Shown here: positions 37,751-46,384 of the stretch, piece after piece
How positions within the stretch are numbered: position 1 is the first letter of the stretch
Layout of the letters: each line of letters begins with the position of its first letter
Assembly: GCA_021604805.1 (NCBI GenBank)
Contig: BQJR01000003.1
Coordinates: forward strand, 806,001-870,000
DNA: 64,000 bases
From: Planctomycetota bacterium
Lineage (GTDB): Bacteria > Planctomycetota > B15-G4
Reading direction: 5' to 3'
Notes under the pieces: generated by a model
The model's database searches: none
The model's input: only the letters and a program-made list of their open reading frames with translations
What the model was told of the DNA's origin: nothing
Program-made: the position numbers and the translations under genes

Positions 37751-38086
37751 TCAGGGCAGCAGGTCGTGCTCTGCGCCCGACTCGAGGATCAGTCGGCCCG
37801 ACACGAGACCGTCGATCTTGTCGCCCGTGGTGCTGAACTCGGCGACGACTTCGCCCTTGCCCTTGGGACCGAACACGCGCAGCACGCGGGTCTCGCGCGT
37901 CTCAGCGTTCACGGTGGCCATGAAGTCGAGCTCCACGGCCTGCACGCCACCCAGGTGCTCGAGCACGACCGGGTTCTGTTTGAAGAGCTCGCCCGCGTCT
38001 TCGGCGATGCGGTTGCCACCCATCACGGTGAGTGCGGCGAGGCCGAGCAAGATCAGGCCGAGCGTCAACACGATCTTCTTCAACAT
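37751..38086 (-). CDS. Small membrane protein resembling cytochrome oxidase assembly factor Coa1
   Basis: 111 residues. One N-terminal membrane helix (KIVLTLGLILLGLAALTVM) is followed by a compact domain: AGELFKQNPVVLEHLGGVQAVEL, then strands with GPKGKGEVVAEFST and a C-terminal strand. The pattern helix, a NPxVxExLG-like turn and GPKGxG strand fits the Coa1/Tim21-like superfamily, whose members are membrane-anchored assembly factors; this is a fold-level guess. It lies 15 bases downstream of the methyltransferase gene on the same strand and may be co-transcribed with it. Confidence 0.65.
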   Translation of the reverse strand: MLKKIVLTLGLILLGLAALTVMGGNRIAEDAGELFKQNPVVLEHLGGVQAVELDFMATVNAETRETRVLRVFGPKGKGEVVAEFSTTGDKIDGLVSGRLILESGAEHDLLP

Positions 38087-38101
38087 GAGCGGGAGGCTCC
38101 T

Positions 38102-38989
38102 TCAGAGGTGGCTCGGCGTGACGCCCAGCGTGTCGCGCAGTCGCACGAAAGTGAGTTCGTGCTTGTTGTGCGACAAGTGAACCACACGCGCGCCGGGGAT
38201 GGCTGCGAAGCGCTCGGCGATCTCGGGTTGCGCTTCGCCCTGGAACTTGATCGTGGCCACGATCGACGGCGGGTCGGGGCGCGCCAGGCGCTCTTCGATC
38301 AGACGCAGCAGGCGTTCGGGGTAGCAGATCACGTCGCTGAGCAGCCAGTCGGCGCGCTCGCATTCGGTCGGCAGCGGCGCGAAGGCGCTCTGTTGCAGCA
38401 CGGTGAGACGCTCGTGCGCGCACAACGCGTCGTCGAGCGGCGCCTTGTCCACGGCGATCACGCGCGCGCCGAGCTGCAGCAGCACCCAGCTCCAGCCGCC
38501 GGGGCTGCCGCCGAGGTCCACGCAGGTCTCGCCGGGCGCGGGGCGCAGGCCGATCCGCGTGAAGGCTTCCCAGAGCTTGAGGTAGGCGCGGCTGGGCGGG
38601 CCGTCGTGGTTCTCTTCGAACAGGAACTCGCCGCGCGCCACGCCGCTGCGTCCGCGCGGGAGCACGAGCAAGGTGTTCGCGTCGAGCAATCCGAAGTGAC
38701 CCAGCGGCGCGTCGGGGACGCTGTCGCCGAAGCGGAAAGCTTTCGCGCGGAAGTGCGGCAACTTCTCCGCGATCAACTCGCCGCGACGATGATGCTCCAG
38801 CGAGAGGTGCACCCAGTTGCGTTGGCGCGCGCGCAGCTGGCGCGCCGCGTCGCCGATGGACGCGATGGACACGGCCTCGGCGTCGGCGAAGATCTCGGCG
38901 GGCCAGGCGAGTGCGCGTGGCGGGCCGTCGCAGAGCGCGAGGTCGCCCAGCCAGCGCACCGACTGCCCGGCGGAAGCGAGCTCCCGCAC
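38102..38989 (-). CDS. FtsJ/RlmM-like SAM-dependent RNA methyltransferase (start uncertain)
   Basis: 295 residues from the first GTG. The Rossmann-type methyltransferase domain has CVDLGGSPGGWSWVLLQLGARVIAVD (SAM-binding loop), LLSDVICYPE and ATIKFQGE, giving the K-D-K-E tetrad pattern of FtsJ-like 2'-O-methyltransferases; the N-terminal part resembles RlmM, which modifies 23S rRNA. Family-like sequence (LCAYLAAPGLRDEL) continues upstream of the GTG. It reaches an in-frame TAG (39068-39070), with a CTG at 39062-39064 right after it and GGGGGA placed 7 bases before that CTG. The real start is probably this CTG, unless the TAG is an inactivating mutation in a longer gene starting at ATG 39085. 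Confidence 0.82.
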   Translation of the reverse strand: MRELASAGQSVRWLGDLALCDGPPRALAWPAEIFADAEAVSIASIGDAARQLRARQRNWVHLSLEHHRRGELIAEKLPHFRAKAFRFGDSVPDAPLGHFGLLDANTLLVLPRGRSGVARGEFLFEENHDGPPSRAYLKLWEAFTRIGLRPAPGETCVDLGGSPGGWSWVLLQLGARVIAVDKAPLDDALCAHERLTVLQQSAFAPLPTECERADWLLSDVICYPERLLRLIEERLARPDPPSIVATIKFQGEAQPEIAERFAAIPGARVVHLSHNKHELTFVRLRDTLGVTPSHL

Positions 38990-39155
38990 GAGTTCGTCAC
39001 GCAGACCTGGCGCGGCGAGGTAGGCGCAGAGCGGCTGCGTGCTGGAAGCGTCGACCGCGCTCAGCGCCTAGTCCCCCAGCGCCATCAGGGCGTTTCGCGT
39101 TCCGGCGCGCCCACTCGTTTCGCGTCCGCTCTCTGCGTGTTCCTTCGCCGCGAGT

Positions 39156-40481
39156 TCAAGGGGCCGACGCCTTCACCGCGTTGCTCGCCGCGAAGCCCGA
39201 CGGGCCCGCGGGATCGCTGATCCACCACTGCGACCAGATCGACAAGCCGCCCGGGATGCCTTCGGGCCAGGTGCTCGCGAGGTCGAGTTCACCGGCGGCG
39301 TTCGTGTTGAAGTTGAAGCGCACCACGTCGGGTGAGGGCACGAGCAGGCCGCCCTTGAGCGGCGCGTTGAGTGCCGACATGCCGAGCACGAGCGTGGCGG
39401 AGCTGCTCGGACGCGCGTTGCTCAGTTCGAGTTGCAGCGCGGTGTTCGCGAGCAGCAAGCCGCCGCCCTGCAGCGCGGGTTCGCCCGTGGCGCCGGCGAG
39501 CGCGCCGCCGAGTTGCGTCCACGGGTCAGCTTCGCGGTAGTCGATCACGAGTGGGATGTGGTCGAAGGCCTGGCCGATGAAGTCGACGGTCACATCGGTG
39601 GCTTGCAAGCCCGTGGCCGCGAGGTCGCCGGCCGACATGGTCGTGGTGTTGAGCGCGTAGCGGTGCACGCTCTGCAGCACGCTGTCGGTGGTGATCACGA
39701 AGTCGAGACGGCCGGGGTCGTACTGACCGGGCGTGTACCAGGTCCAATCCGCCGGCCCGACCACGTTGTGCAGCGGGTGTTCGTCGGTGGCATCGCTGGC
39801 GTCCCAGTCGGGCGGCGAGTCGGGGCCGAAGCTCGCGTTGTCGATGATGTTGCCGTCGATGAGCGTCTGCACGGGCTGGAAACCGTCGACCAGATTGAGG
39901 TCGCCGATCACCATCATGGCCGTGCCTGCGGGCAGCGTGATGAAGCCGCCGGGTTCGCGGATGTCGCGCATCCAGTTCACCAGCGCGTCGGACTGTTCTT
40001 GTCGACGATGGTCGTTGCCGCCGCAGCACTTGTAGTGGTTGTTCATCATGTAGAGGTCGGTGCTGAAGCGATCGTCGGGCAGGTCGATGAGCGCCATGGC
40101 CACGCCCTTGTCGCCCTCGGGGATCGTGTCGTTGGCCAGCATCGAGAGCGGGAACTTGCTCAGGATCACCGAGTCGCCTTCCTTGTGACCGTGCCAGCCG
40201 CCGGGGATCGGCGCGATGCTGTCCATCAGGTTGAGCACCACACTCACGTGGGTGTCGTAGTCGATCTCTTGGATCGCCCAGATGTCGGCGTCGAGCGCAT
40301 GCACCACACGTTCGAACTTGGCCGCCTGGAAGGCGTTCTCCGACGGGAAGATCGTGTCCCACAGCACGTTGTAAGACACCACGCGCAGGTCGTCGGGCGC
40401 GAGACGTTCCACGAAGGTCTGCGCGGAGGAGAGTGGCGCGCCGAGGCACGCGAACAACAAGGAAGCAAGGAACAGGCGCAC
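39156..40481 (-). CDS. Exported endonuclease/exonuclease/phosphatase-family protein
   Basis: 441 residues from a GTG preceded by GGAG at 6 bases; signal peptide RLFLASLLFACLGAPLSSAQ. The EEP fold is clear: RVVSYNVLWDTIF, WAIQEID, the asparagine/aspartate motif VIGDLNLVDGF, RLDFVITTDSV and FDHIPLVIDY at the end of the domain (catalytic Asp-His). Members cleave DNA or phosphodiesters and phospholipid or inositol head groups, so an extracellular phosphoesterase is likely. The last 100 residues (WTQLGGALAGATGEPALQGGG to SGFAASNAVKASAP) are the shared C-terminal module. It is divergent from the phosphatase-M23 fusion gene. Confidence 0.87.
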   Translation of the reverse strand: MRLFLASLLFACLGAPLSSAQTFVERLAPDDLRVVSYNVLWDTIFPSENAFQAAKFERVVHALDADIWAIQEIDYDTHVSVVLNLMDSIAPIPGGWHGHKEGDSVILSKFPLSMLANDTIPEGDKGVAMALIDLPDDRFSTDLYMMNNHYKCCGGNDHRRQEQSDALVNWMRDIREPGGFITLPAGTAMMVIGDLNLVDGFQPVQTLIDGNIIDNASFGPDSPPDWDASDATDEHPLHNVVGPADWTWYTPGQYDPGRLDFVITTDSVLQSVHRYALNTTTMSAGDLAATGLQATDVTVDFIGQAFDHIPLVIDYREADPWTQLGGALAGATGEPALQGGGLLLANTALQLELSNARPSSSATLVLGMSALNAPLKGGLLVPSPDVVRFNFNTNAAGELDLASTWPEGIPGGLSIWSQWWISDPAGPSGFAASNAVKASAP

Positions 40482-40600
40482 AGTGAACTCCGGGGAACGC
40501 GGGGAAGCGGGGCGCAGCCTATCACGGCAGTGGCTCGGGGATCCGGCCGGCGGGGCCCCGGACAAACGCGCCCGCTGCGCGAAGGGCGCGCGACGCCCGC

Positions 40601-40606
40601 TAGGAT
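40601..40606 (+). promoter_or_regulatory. Candidate -10 element for a leaderless transcript
   Basis: TAGGAT is followed by exactly 6 bases and then the ATG at 40613, so transcription would begin at the start codon. There is no Shine-Dalgarno sequence before this gene, which fits. Inference from spacing. Confidence 0.4.
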
Positions 40607-40612
40607 GCCAGC

Positions 40613-41797
40613 ATGAATCGACTCCTGAACGCTGCGTGGCTCGCCGTCTCCTTACTCACGCTCACGACTGCGGCGGGGGCGCAAGCTTCCGCTGACACCT
40701 CGGGCGCCGACGCCGCGCAGCTCGACGCGATCGCGAGCGTGGTGATCCTCGTGCGTCACGCGGAGACGGATCCCGCGGGCGGTGCCGACCCCGGGCTGAG
40801 CGCGCAGGGCAGCGCGCGCGCCGCCGCGCTCGTGAGCGCCTTCGCGGATGCGGGCATCGAGCGTGTCGTGACCTCGTCGCTGCAACGCACGCGCGACACG
40901 GGCGCGCCGGTTGCCGAACACTTCGGGCTCACGCCGGTCGCCGTCTCGACCTCGCTTCCCGGTGGGCTCGACGCGCACCTCGCGGCCGTGGTGCAGGCGG
41001 TGCGTGAAGCGCAGCCCGCGCGATGCGCCCTCGTGGTCGGACATTCGAACACCGTGCCACGCCTCGTGTCCGCGCTGGGCGGCCCCGATCTGCCCGACAT
41101 CGCGCACGACGACTACGGCAACGTGTTCGTGCTGCTCACCGCCGCCGACGGCGAGGTCAGGTTGATCCGTTCGCGACAGGTCGAGCCGAACGCGAGCGCA
41201 GCGTCGAGCGCGGCGTACGACGTGCGCGACCCCGTGCCCGACGCCGAGTTCCCCGAGCAAGCGAGCTCGGCCTACGTGCTGCCCTATCCCGTGGGCGCGC
41301 GCCACAACGTGCGTCAAGGCAACGGCAACCCGACGAACACGCACAACGCCAAGTACAACTCCACCTTTGCGTACGACTTCGAGATGCCGATCGGCTCGGA
41401 GATCGTGGCGGCGCGCGGTGGACGTGTGCTCGCCGTGGTCGAACAGTTCAGCGACGAACAACACGGCCTCGCCGATGGCAACTACCTCGCCATCGATCAC
41501 GGCGACGGCAGCTTCGCGCTCTACGGTCACCTCACGCAGAACGGCGCGCTGGTCGAGGTCGGCGAGCAAGTGAAAGCCGGTCAACTCATCGCGCACTCCG
41601 GCAACAGCGGCCTGAGTCAGGCGCCGCACCTGCACTTCGTGGTGAGCCAGTGTCCCGAAGGCGCCCCGTTAGGTGGGCCGAACTGCACGTCGATCCCGAT
41701 CAGCTTCCGCAACACGCGCGCGCACCCGCGCGGCCTGATCGGTTCGCCGACTTCGGAGATCGGCGGCGGCGAGTGGTACGAGGCGCTGGAGGGCTGA
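40613..41797 (+). CDS. Exported histidine phosphatase - M23 metallopeptidase fusion
   Basis: 394 residues with a signal peptide (LLNAAWLAVSLLTLTTAAGAQ). Residues 40-190 form a histidine-phosphatase (phosphoglycerate-mutase-like) domain: LVRHAETDP with catalytic H49, SSLQRTRDTGAPVA, and VVGHSNTVPRLV with H144. Residues 220-385 form an M23 (LytM/lysostaphin-type) zinc peptidase domain: FAYDFEMPIGSEIVAARGG with D255, IDHGDGSFALYGHL, and SQAPHLHF with the H-x-H ligand pair at 339-341. All key residues of both domains are present. Known M23 enzymes cut peptidoglycan cross-links, and the phosphatase half could act on sugar or sulfated/phosphorylated compounds. I know of no common family with this arrangement. 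The PQQ-dehydrogenase-like gene follows 90 bases on. Confidence 0.85.
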   Translation: MNRLLNAAWLAVSLLTLTTAAGAQASADTSGADAAQLDAIASVVILVRHAETDPAGGADPGLSAQGSARAAALVSAFADAGIERVVTSSLQRTRDTGAPVAEHFGLTPVAVSTSLPGGLDAHLAAVVQAVREAQPARCALVVGHSNTVPRLVSALGGPDLPDIAHDDYGNVFVLLTAADGEVRLIRSRQVEPNASAASSAAYDVRDPVPDAEFPEQASSAYVLPYPVGARHNVRQGNGNPTNTHNAKYNSTFAYDFEMPIGSEIVAARGGRVLAVVEQFSDEQHGLADGNYLAIDHGDGSFALYGHLTQNGALVEVGEQVKAGQLIAHSGNSGLSQAPHLHFVVSQCPEGAPLGGPNCTSIPISFRNTRAHPRGLIGSPTSEIGGGEWYEALEG

Positions 41798-41887
41798 GGC
41801 GCGGCGCATCGACCTGGACGCTTTGCCGGCAAGGACGCCCGGCTGGCTACACTGGACGCCCCCACCGATTCGACACCCAGGACCACC

Positions 41888-43621
41888 ATGATTTCCTCAC
41901 CGTTCACGGTCGCGCGCCACGTCGCGCTGGCCGTCACGCTCCTCGCGAGCACCACGACCGCTGCGATCGTCAGCACGTCCAGCAACGCCACCGACCCCGC
42001 AGGCATGGCGCAGGCTCCCGCGCTGCTCGGCACGCCGCTCGCCGATCCGCTGCCCGACATCCCCAACAGCGACTTGACCGTGCGCCTCGCGCCGGTCGTC
42101 ACCGGGCTCACCTTCCCCACCGACGCCGCCGTGCCGCCCGACGGCAGCCCGCGCCTGTTCCTCACCCAGCTCAACGGACTCGTGCACGTGCTCCAGGAAG
42201 GCGTGTTGCAAGCCACGCCCTTCCTCGACTTCAGCGCCGACCACATCATGACCAATGGCAGCGCGACCTCGAGCGTAACCTTTCATCCCGACTTCGCGAC
42301 CAACCGCAAGCTCTACGTGGTGATGACCGAGAACAAGGACCCCGCGCTCGCCGACTTCGGCAGCAGCAGCGGCATCGTGCAGCAGAGCGTGCTCTACGAA
42401 GTCGCCGCGCAGGCGAACTACCCCGCGCCCGGCTGCAACCTGATCGACCTGGCCGCGACGCGCGAACTGTTCCGCATCAACGAGCTGAACTTCATCCACA
42501 ACCTGGGCGATCTCGAGTTCGGCAGCGACGGCTACCTCTACATGACCAAGGGCGACGATCGCAACGGCGGCCAGAACCTGACCACGATCCACGGCACCGT
42601 GCTGCGCATCGACGTCGACTTCGGCCCGGGCAACGCGCTCAGCGCCAACGGCAACTACGCGATCCCGCACGACAACCCCTTCGTGTCGGGAACGTCGGGC
42701 GAACTCGGCGAGATCTGGGCTTACGGTTTCCGCAACCCGTGGCGCCTGTCGATCGATGGCAGCGATGTTTGGGTCGCCGACATCGGCGAGGGCGACATCG
42801 AAGAAGTGAATCTCGTGCCCGCCGGCGGCAACTACGGTTGGAGCGCCAAGGAAGGTTCCTTCGCGTACCTGCCCGGTGTCGGCGTCACCGATGATCTGTC
42901 GGGCTTGCCAGCCGGACCGTTCGTGGATCCCATCGGCGAGTACGACCACGGCCAAGGCGACCGCTCGCTCACCGGCGGTGTGATCTACCGCGGCGCGCGC
43001 TTCCCCGACCTCGTGGGAGACTACGTGTTCGGCGAGTGGATCTCCGGTCGCGTGTTCCACATGGACACGAACACCGGCGCGATCGAACGCCTGCTCGTCG
43101 ACCCGCTCGGCGAGACGATCCACGGCCAGAACGACGGCGCCCCCAAGGAAGGCATCCTCTCGATCACCACCGACGCCGACGGCGAGTTGTTGCTGGTCGT
43201 CACCGAGCGCGAGTTCACGCCCACAGCGCGCGTGCTGCGCGTGGAGCCCGCGAACTGGCTCGACCTCGGCAACGGCCTGGCTGGCGCGACCGGCGAACCG
43301 ACGCTGATCGGCGGCGGCTCACTCAGCGCGGGCAAGCCGTCGGGCCTGCTGCTCAAGGGCGCCGCGCCGCTCACCCCCACCACCATCGTGTGGGGCGCCG
43401 CCGAGCTCGGCCTGCCCTTCAAGGGCGGCGTGATGGTCCCGACGCTCGACATCCTGGTGCACTCGGTCAGCACCAACGGCGCCGGCGCGCTGCAAGTCGG
43501 CGGCCCGTGGCCCGCAGGCATCCCCGCGGGTCTGCACGCGTACTTCCAAGTGTGGGTGCACGATGTGACGGGGCCTGCGGGTTTCGCGGCGAGCAATGCG
43601 GTGCGCGGGACGACGAACTGA
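41888..43621 (+). CDS. Exported PQQ-dependent sugar dehydrogenase-like (glucose/sorbosone) protein
   Basis: 577 residues; the first 40 form a hydrophobic export signal (HVALAVTLLASTTTAAIVST). Residues 55-450 are a six-bladed propeller of the soluble glucose/sorbosone dehydrogenase type, with VRLAPVVTGLTFPTDAAV, LGDLEFGSDGYLYMTKGDD, TIHGTVLRIDVD, AYGFRNPWRLSID, ADIGEGDIEEVNLVPAGG and SLTGGVIYRGARFPDLVGDYV. These are the PQQ and calcium-binding loops. The last 120 residues (WLDLGNGLAGATGEPTLIGG to ASNAVRGTTN) are the shared C-terminal module. Likely role: oxidising extracellular sugars. It is followed by a weak hairpin (43707-43725) and the FG-GAP protein gene. Confidence 0.9.
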   Translation: MISSPFTVARHVALAVTLLASTTTAAIVSTSSNATDPAGMAQAPALLGTPLADPLPDIPNSDLTVRLAPVVTGLTFPTDAAVPPDGSPRLFLTQLNGLVHVLQEGVLQATPFLDFSADHIMTNGSATSSVTFHPDFATNRKLYVVMTENKDPALADFGSSSGIVQQSVLYEVAAQANYPAPGCNLIDLAATRELFRINELNFIHNLGDLEFGSDGYLYMTKGDDRNGGQNLTTIHGTVLRIDVDFGPGNALSANGNYAIPHDNPFVSGTSGELGEIWAYGFRNPWRLSIDGSDVWVADIGEGDIEEVNLVPAGGNYGWSAKEGSFAYLPGVGVTDDLSGLPAGPFVDPIGEYDHGQGDRSLTGGVIYRGARFPDLVGDYVFGEWISGRVFHMDTNTGAIERLLVDPLGETIHGQNDGAPKEGILSITTDADGELLLVVTEREFTPTARVLRVEPANWLDLGNGLAGATGEPTLIGGGSLSAGKPSGLLLKGAAPLTPTTIVWGAAELGLPFKGGVMVPTLDILVHSVSTNGAGALQVGGPWPAGIPAGLHAYFQVWVHDVTGPAGFAASNAVRGTTN

Positions 43622-43706
43622 GGCGCGGGGCGCGGACTGAATGCCCGTTTTAAGTGAAGTCGTGCGGGTTCTTGAGAACTCCTGCGCTGGTTGTGAGTGC
43701 GCGCCG

Positions 43707-43725
43707 GTCACCGCCTCCCGGTGAC
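43707..43725. terminator. Short hairpin after the PQQ-protein gene
   Basis: GTCACCG (43707-43713) pairs with CGGTGAC (43719-43725) around a 5-base loop, 86 bases after the PQQ-dehydrogenase-like gene. There is no T-run, so terminator function is uncertain; it precedes the FG-GAP gene by 33 bases. Confidence 0.3.
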
Positions 43726-43758
43726 TGGGGACGCGCGCTTCCTCCACAGGAGATTCGC

Positions 43759-45435
43759 ATGTTCCGTTCCATCTATTCCGCCAGCGTGGCGCTGACAGCC
43801 GCCTTCGCGCTCACCCCCAGCGTGCACGCGCAGTGCCCGCAAGACTCCATCGATCGACCCATGCAGACCGCAGGTGACCTCTTCGGCGCGGAGGTCAGCA
43901 CCGACGGCGACCTCGCCGCGATCGGCTCACTCGGCGCCATCGCCGGCACGGGCGAGATCACCTTCGCACGTCGCAACGCCTCGATGCGCTGGGACATCGT
44001 GCAACAAGTCCCCTCGACCTTCGGGCTCGGCACCAGCGGTTTCGGAAGCGTGCTTGAGCTCGACGACGATGTCCTCGCGACCGGCGGCACCGATCTTGGC
44101 CCGACCTTCGCGCCTATCGTGTTCATGCTGGTCGACGACAGTGGCACATGGACGACGACGGCGTTCGTGTTCGACGCCTCGCTGGACTTGCTGAGTGAGT
44201 TCGGCACTTCGCTGCGCATCGATGGCGACGTGCTGCTCGTCGGCGCACCCAACTCGCTGGGTGATCCCGCGGGCCCGCTGCCCGGCGCGCGCACGGGTTC
44301 GGTGTTTCACTTCCTGCGCGATCGCAAAGGCACGCCCAGTCCGCTCGACGACACGTGGGACTACCAGAACACGATCTACCCGCCCGCCGCCTTCGCGCTG
44401 GCCGGCATGCGCTTCGGCGCGTCGGTCGCGAGCGACAGCGGCCGGCTGCTCGTCGGCGCGCCGCGCGACATGATCATCACGGGCCCGCTCTCGCAGACCG
44501 TCGGTTCAGCCTACGCCTTTGATCAAACGGGCAGCACCTGGACCTTCACTCAGAAGCTCAGCGGGACTCAGAGCCACTTCGAGGACTTCGGGGCCTCGGT
44601 GGATCTCTCGGGCGATCGCGCAGTGGTGGGTGCTCCCAACTCGCAGTCAGGTTTCGCGCAAATCCCCGGCGCAGGCTTCACCTACGACCGCTCCGGTGGC
44701 AGCTGGGTTCTGAACGCCAAGCTCACCGGCCCCACGCCGCTGCAAAACCTCGCGCGGATCGGCTTCGACGTCGACCTGGAGGGCGAGCTGCTCGTGCTCG
44801 GCGCTCCTGGCCCGATGGCACCGAGCCCGGGCATCCCCGGTCGCGCCTTCGTGTACCTCGAGCAGGGCGGGAACTGGGATCTGATCCGCGAGCACGGCTC
44901 CGCGAACCCAACCAACAGAGACTTGTACGGCGTGACGGTCGCGCTCACCGGCGGCAGCGTCACCGGTGATCTCGCGTTGATCGGTTCACCGGGCAAGAAG
45001 CTCCCCGGCCCCATCGATGATGTGGGCGTGGTCGAGTATCGCGGCACGACGCTGGAGGCCTGCCCGCCTTCGATCGTGGCCTCCGTAGGTGGCACTCACA
45101 CCTTCAGCATCACGGCGGGAGCGCAGCATGCCGGCGAGACCTACTGGATGTTCGGCAGCGCGAGCGGCACGTCGCCCGGATTGAACCTCAACGGGAACAA
45201 CCTGCCCTTGGTCGTAGACGTGTACTTCAACAAGACGCTCTACCAACCGTACTCGGGGGCCTTCACGAACTTCATCGGCACACTCGATCCGAACGGTGAT
45301 GCCAGTGCCGCGCTGAGTGTGCCCGCCGACCCGAGCTTCGCGGGCATCACGCTGTACCACGCTTACGCCGTCTCCCCAACGCTGGGCGCGCCGGTGGAAC
45401 TCACGAGTCACGCGACCTCGCTGGTGCTTCAGTAA
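43759..45435 (+). CDS. Exported FG-GAP-type beta-propeller repeat protein
   Basis: 558 residues. The ATG at 43759 is preceded by AGGAG at 6 bases; the signal peptide is IYSASVALTAAFALTPSVHA. The body has about seven repeats of the form FG(A/T)S(L/V)x(I/L)xGDxxLVGAP (for example FGTSLRIDGDVLLVGAPN, FGASVASDSGRLLVGAP and FGASVDLSGDRAVVGAP), the FG-GAP propeller pattern of integrin-like surface proteins. The terminal 110 residues (TFSITAGAQHAGETYWMFGSAS onward) form a beta module, a distant relative of those on neighbouring exported proteins. Role: probably cell-surface binding. A perfect hairpin terminator follows. Confidence 0.85.
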   Translation: MFRSIYSASVALTAAFALTPSVHAQCPQDSIDRPMQTAGDLFGAEVSTDGDLAAIGSLGAIAGTGEITFARRNASMRWDIVQQVPSTFGLGTSGFGSVLELDDDVLATGGTDLGPTFAPIVFMLVDDSGTWTTTAFVFDASLDLLSEFGTSLRIDGDVLLVGAPNSLGDPAGPLPGARTGSVFHFLRDRKGTPSPLDDTWDYQNTIYPPAAFALAGMRFGASVASDSGRLLVGAPRDMIITGPLSQTVGSAYAFDQTGSTWTFTQKLSGTQSHFEDFGASVDLSGDRAVVGAPNSQSGFAQIPGAGFTYDRSGGSWVLNAKLTGPTPLQNLARIGFDVDLEGELLVLGAPGPMAPSPGIPGRAFVYLEQGGNWDLIREHGSANPTNRDLYGVTVALTGGSVTGDLALIGSPGKKLPGPIDDVGVVEYRGTTLEACPPSIVASVGGTHTFSITAGAQHAGETYWMFGSASGTSPGLNLNGNNLPLVVDVYFNKTLYQPYSGAFTNFIGTLDPNGDASAALSVPADPSFAGITLYHAYAVSPTLGAPVELTSHATSLVLQ

Positions 45436-45471
45436 GCCGCAGCGCAGCACTTCGATGAGGTGGGACACTCG

Positions 45472-45499
45472 CCTCCGTCCACCTTCGGGTGGACGGAGG
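45472..45499. terminator. Perfect hairpin terminator, 12-bp stem with TTCG loop
   Basis: Bases 45472-45483 are exactly complementary to 45488-45499 around TTCG, and TCTTG follows. It ends the FG-GAP gene transcript 37 bases after its stop codon, before sigma factor 2. Confidence 0.8.
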
Positions 45500-45680
45500 T
45501 CTTGCGCGTTCCCGATCGCGTATCGTGGAACACAGAGTCCGGGAGATGAGAGTGAAGGCAGACGGCGGCCGCGCTCGACGTCGCGTGAGATCGTCGCGCC
45601 CCGAAACGGCGAGCGCCGAATACACTCGGCGCCCCGCGCATCGCCCCACACTTCACCTCCTTCAGCTCGCACGCCTGCCC

Positions 45681-46208
45681 ATGTCCGCGAAGAACGCCGT
45701 CGACGGAGTCCTCCCCGAGCTCTACGACGAGCTGCGCAAGCTCGCCGAGCGTGCGCTGGCCAACGATCGCCCAGGGCACACGCTGCAGCCGACCGCGCTC
45801 GTGCACGAGGCGTACATGCGCCTCATCACGCAACGCAAGAGCGCCCTCAACGATCGTGCGTACGCCTACGCCGCCGCCTCGTGCCTGATCCGCCGGATCC
45901 TCATCGATCACGCGCGAAAGCACCGTGCCGCCAAGCGCTTCGGTCGACTGGTGCGCGTGAACCTCACTCCGCAACTCGTGCTCACGCACTCCGACGACCT
46001 CGATGTACTCGCCGTACACGAGGCCCTGGAACAGCTCGAGCGCCTCGACGCGCGCCAAGCAAGAGTCGTAGAGCTGCGCTTCTTCGGCGGACTCACGGTC
46101 GAGGAGATCGCGCGAGTGATGGAGCTCTCGAAGCGCACGGTCGAGGGCGACTGGGCGCTCGCGAAGGCCTGGTTGAAGCGCGAACTCACGCGCGACGCGA
46201 GCGGGTGA
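45681..46208 (+). CDS. ECF sigma factor 2 (kinase-associated type)
   Basis: 175 residues from the ATG at 45681, which gives the normal family N-terminus; the frame continues 64 codons upstream but that part is arginine-rich. Region 2: LPELYDELRKLAERALAND followed by HTLQPTALVHEAYMRL. Region 4: VVELRFFGGLTVEEIARVMEL and helix-turn-helix SKRTVEGDWALAKAWLKREL. It is a clear paralogue of the sigma factor at 13.7 kb, with the same order of genes (kinase next, here 176 bases downstream). No Shine-Dalgarno sequence is seen before the ATG. Confidence 0.92.
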   Translation: MSAKNAVDGVLPELYDELRKLAERALANDRPGHTLQPTALVHEAYMRLITQRKSALNDRAYAYAAASCLIRRILIDHARKHRAAKRFGRLVRVNLTPQLVLTHSDDLDVLAVHEALEQLERLDARQARVVELRFFGGLTVEEIARVMELSKRTVEGDWALAKAWLKRELTRDASG

Positions 46209-46384
46209 ACGACAGTCGAGCGGTCGCACGGGCACAGCCAGCGAGCACTTCTGCGGAGTGCCACTCGATCCTGCGCTGGTCGAGACGGTCCCCGGTTGGC
46301 GCACGCGAGCGCGGAACCCGACACGCCTGAGCCCAGGCGATGCCTGCGCGCCTCGCTCAACACACATCAGGAGCTTCGAACGCC

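Noticed and set aside
45489..45680. 64-codon N-terminal extension of sigma factor 2
   Set aside because: The extension is arginine/proline-rich and follows a terminator directly; the family N-terminus begins at ATG 45681.
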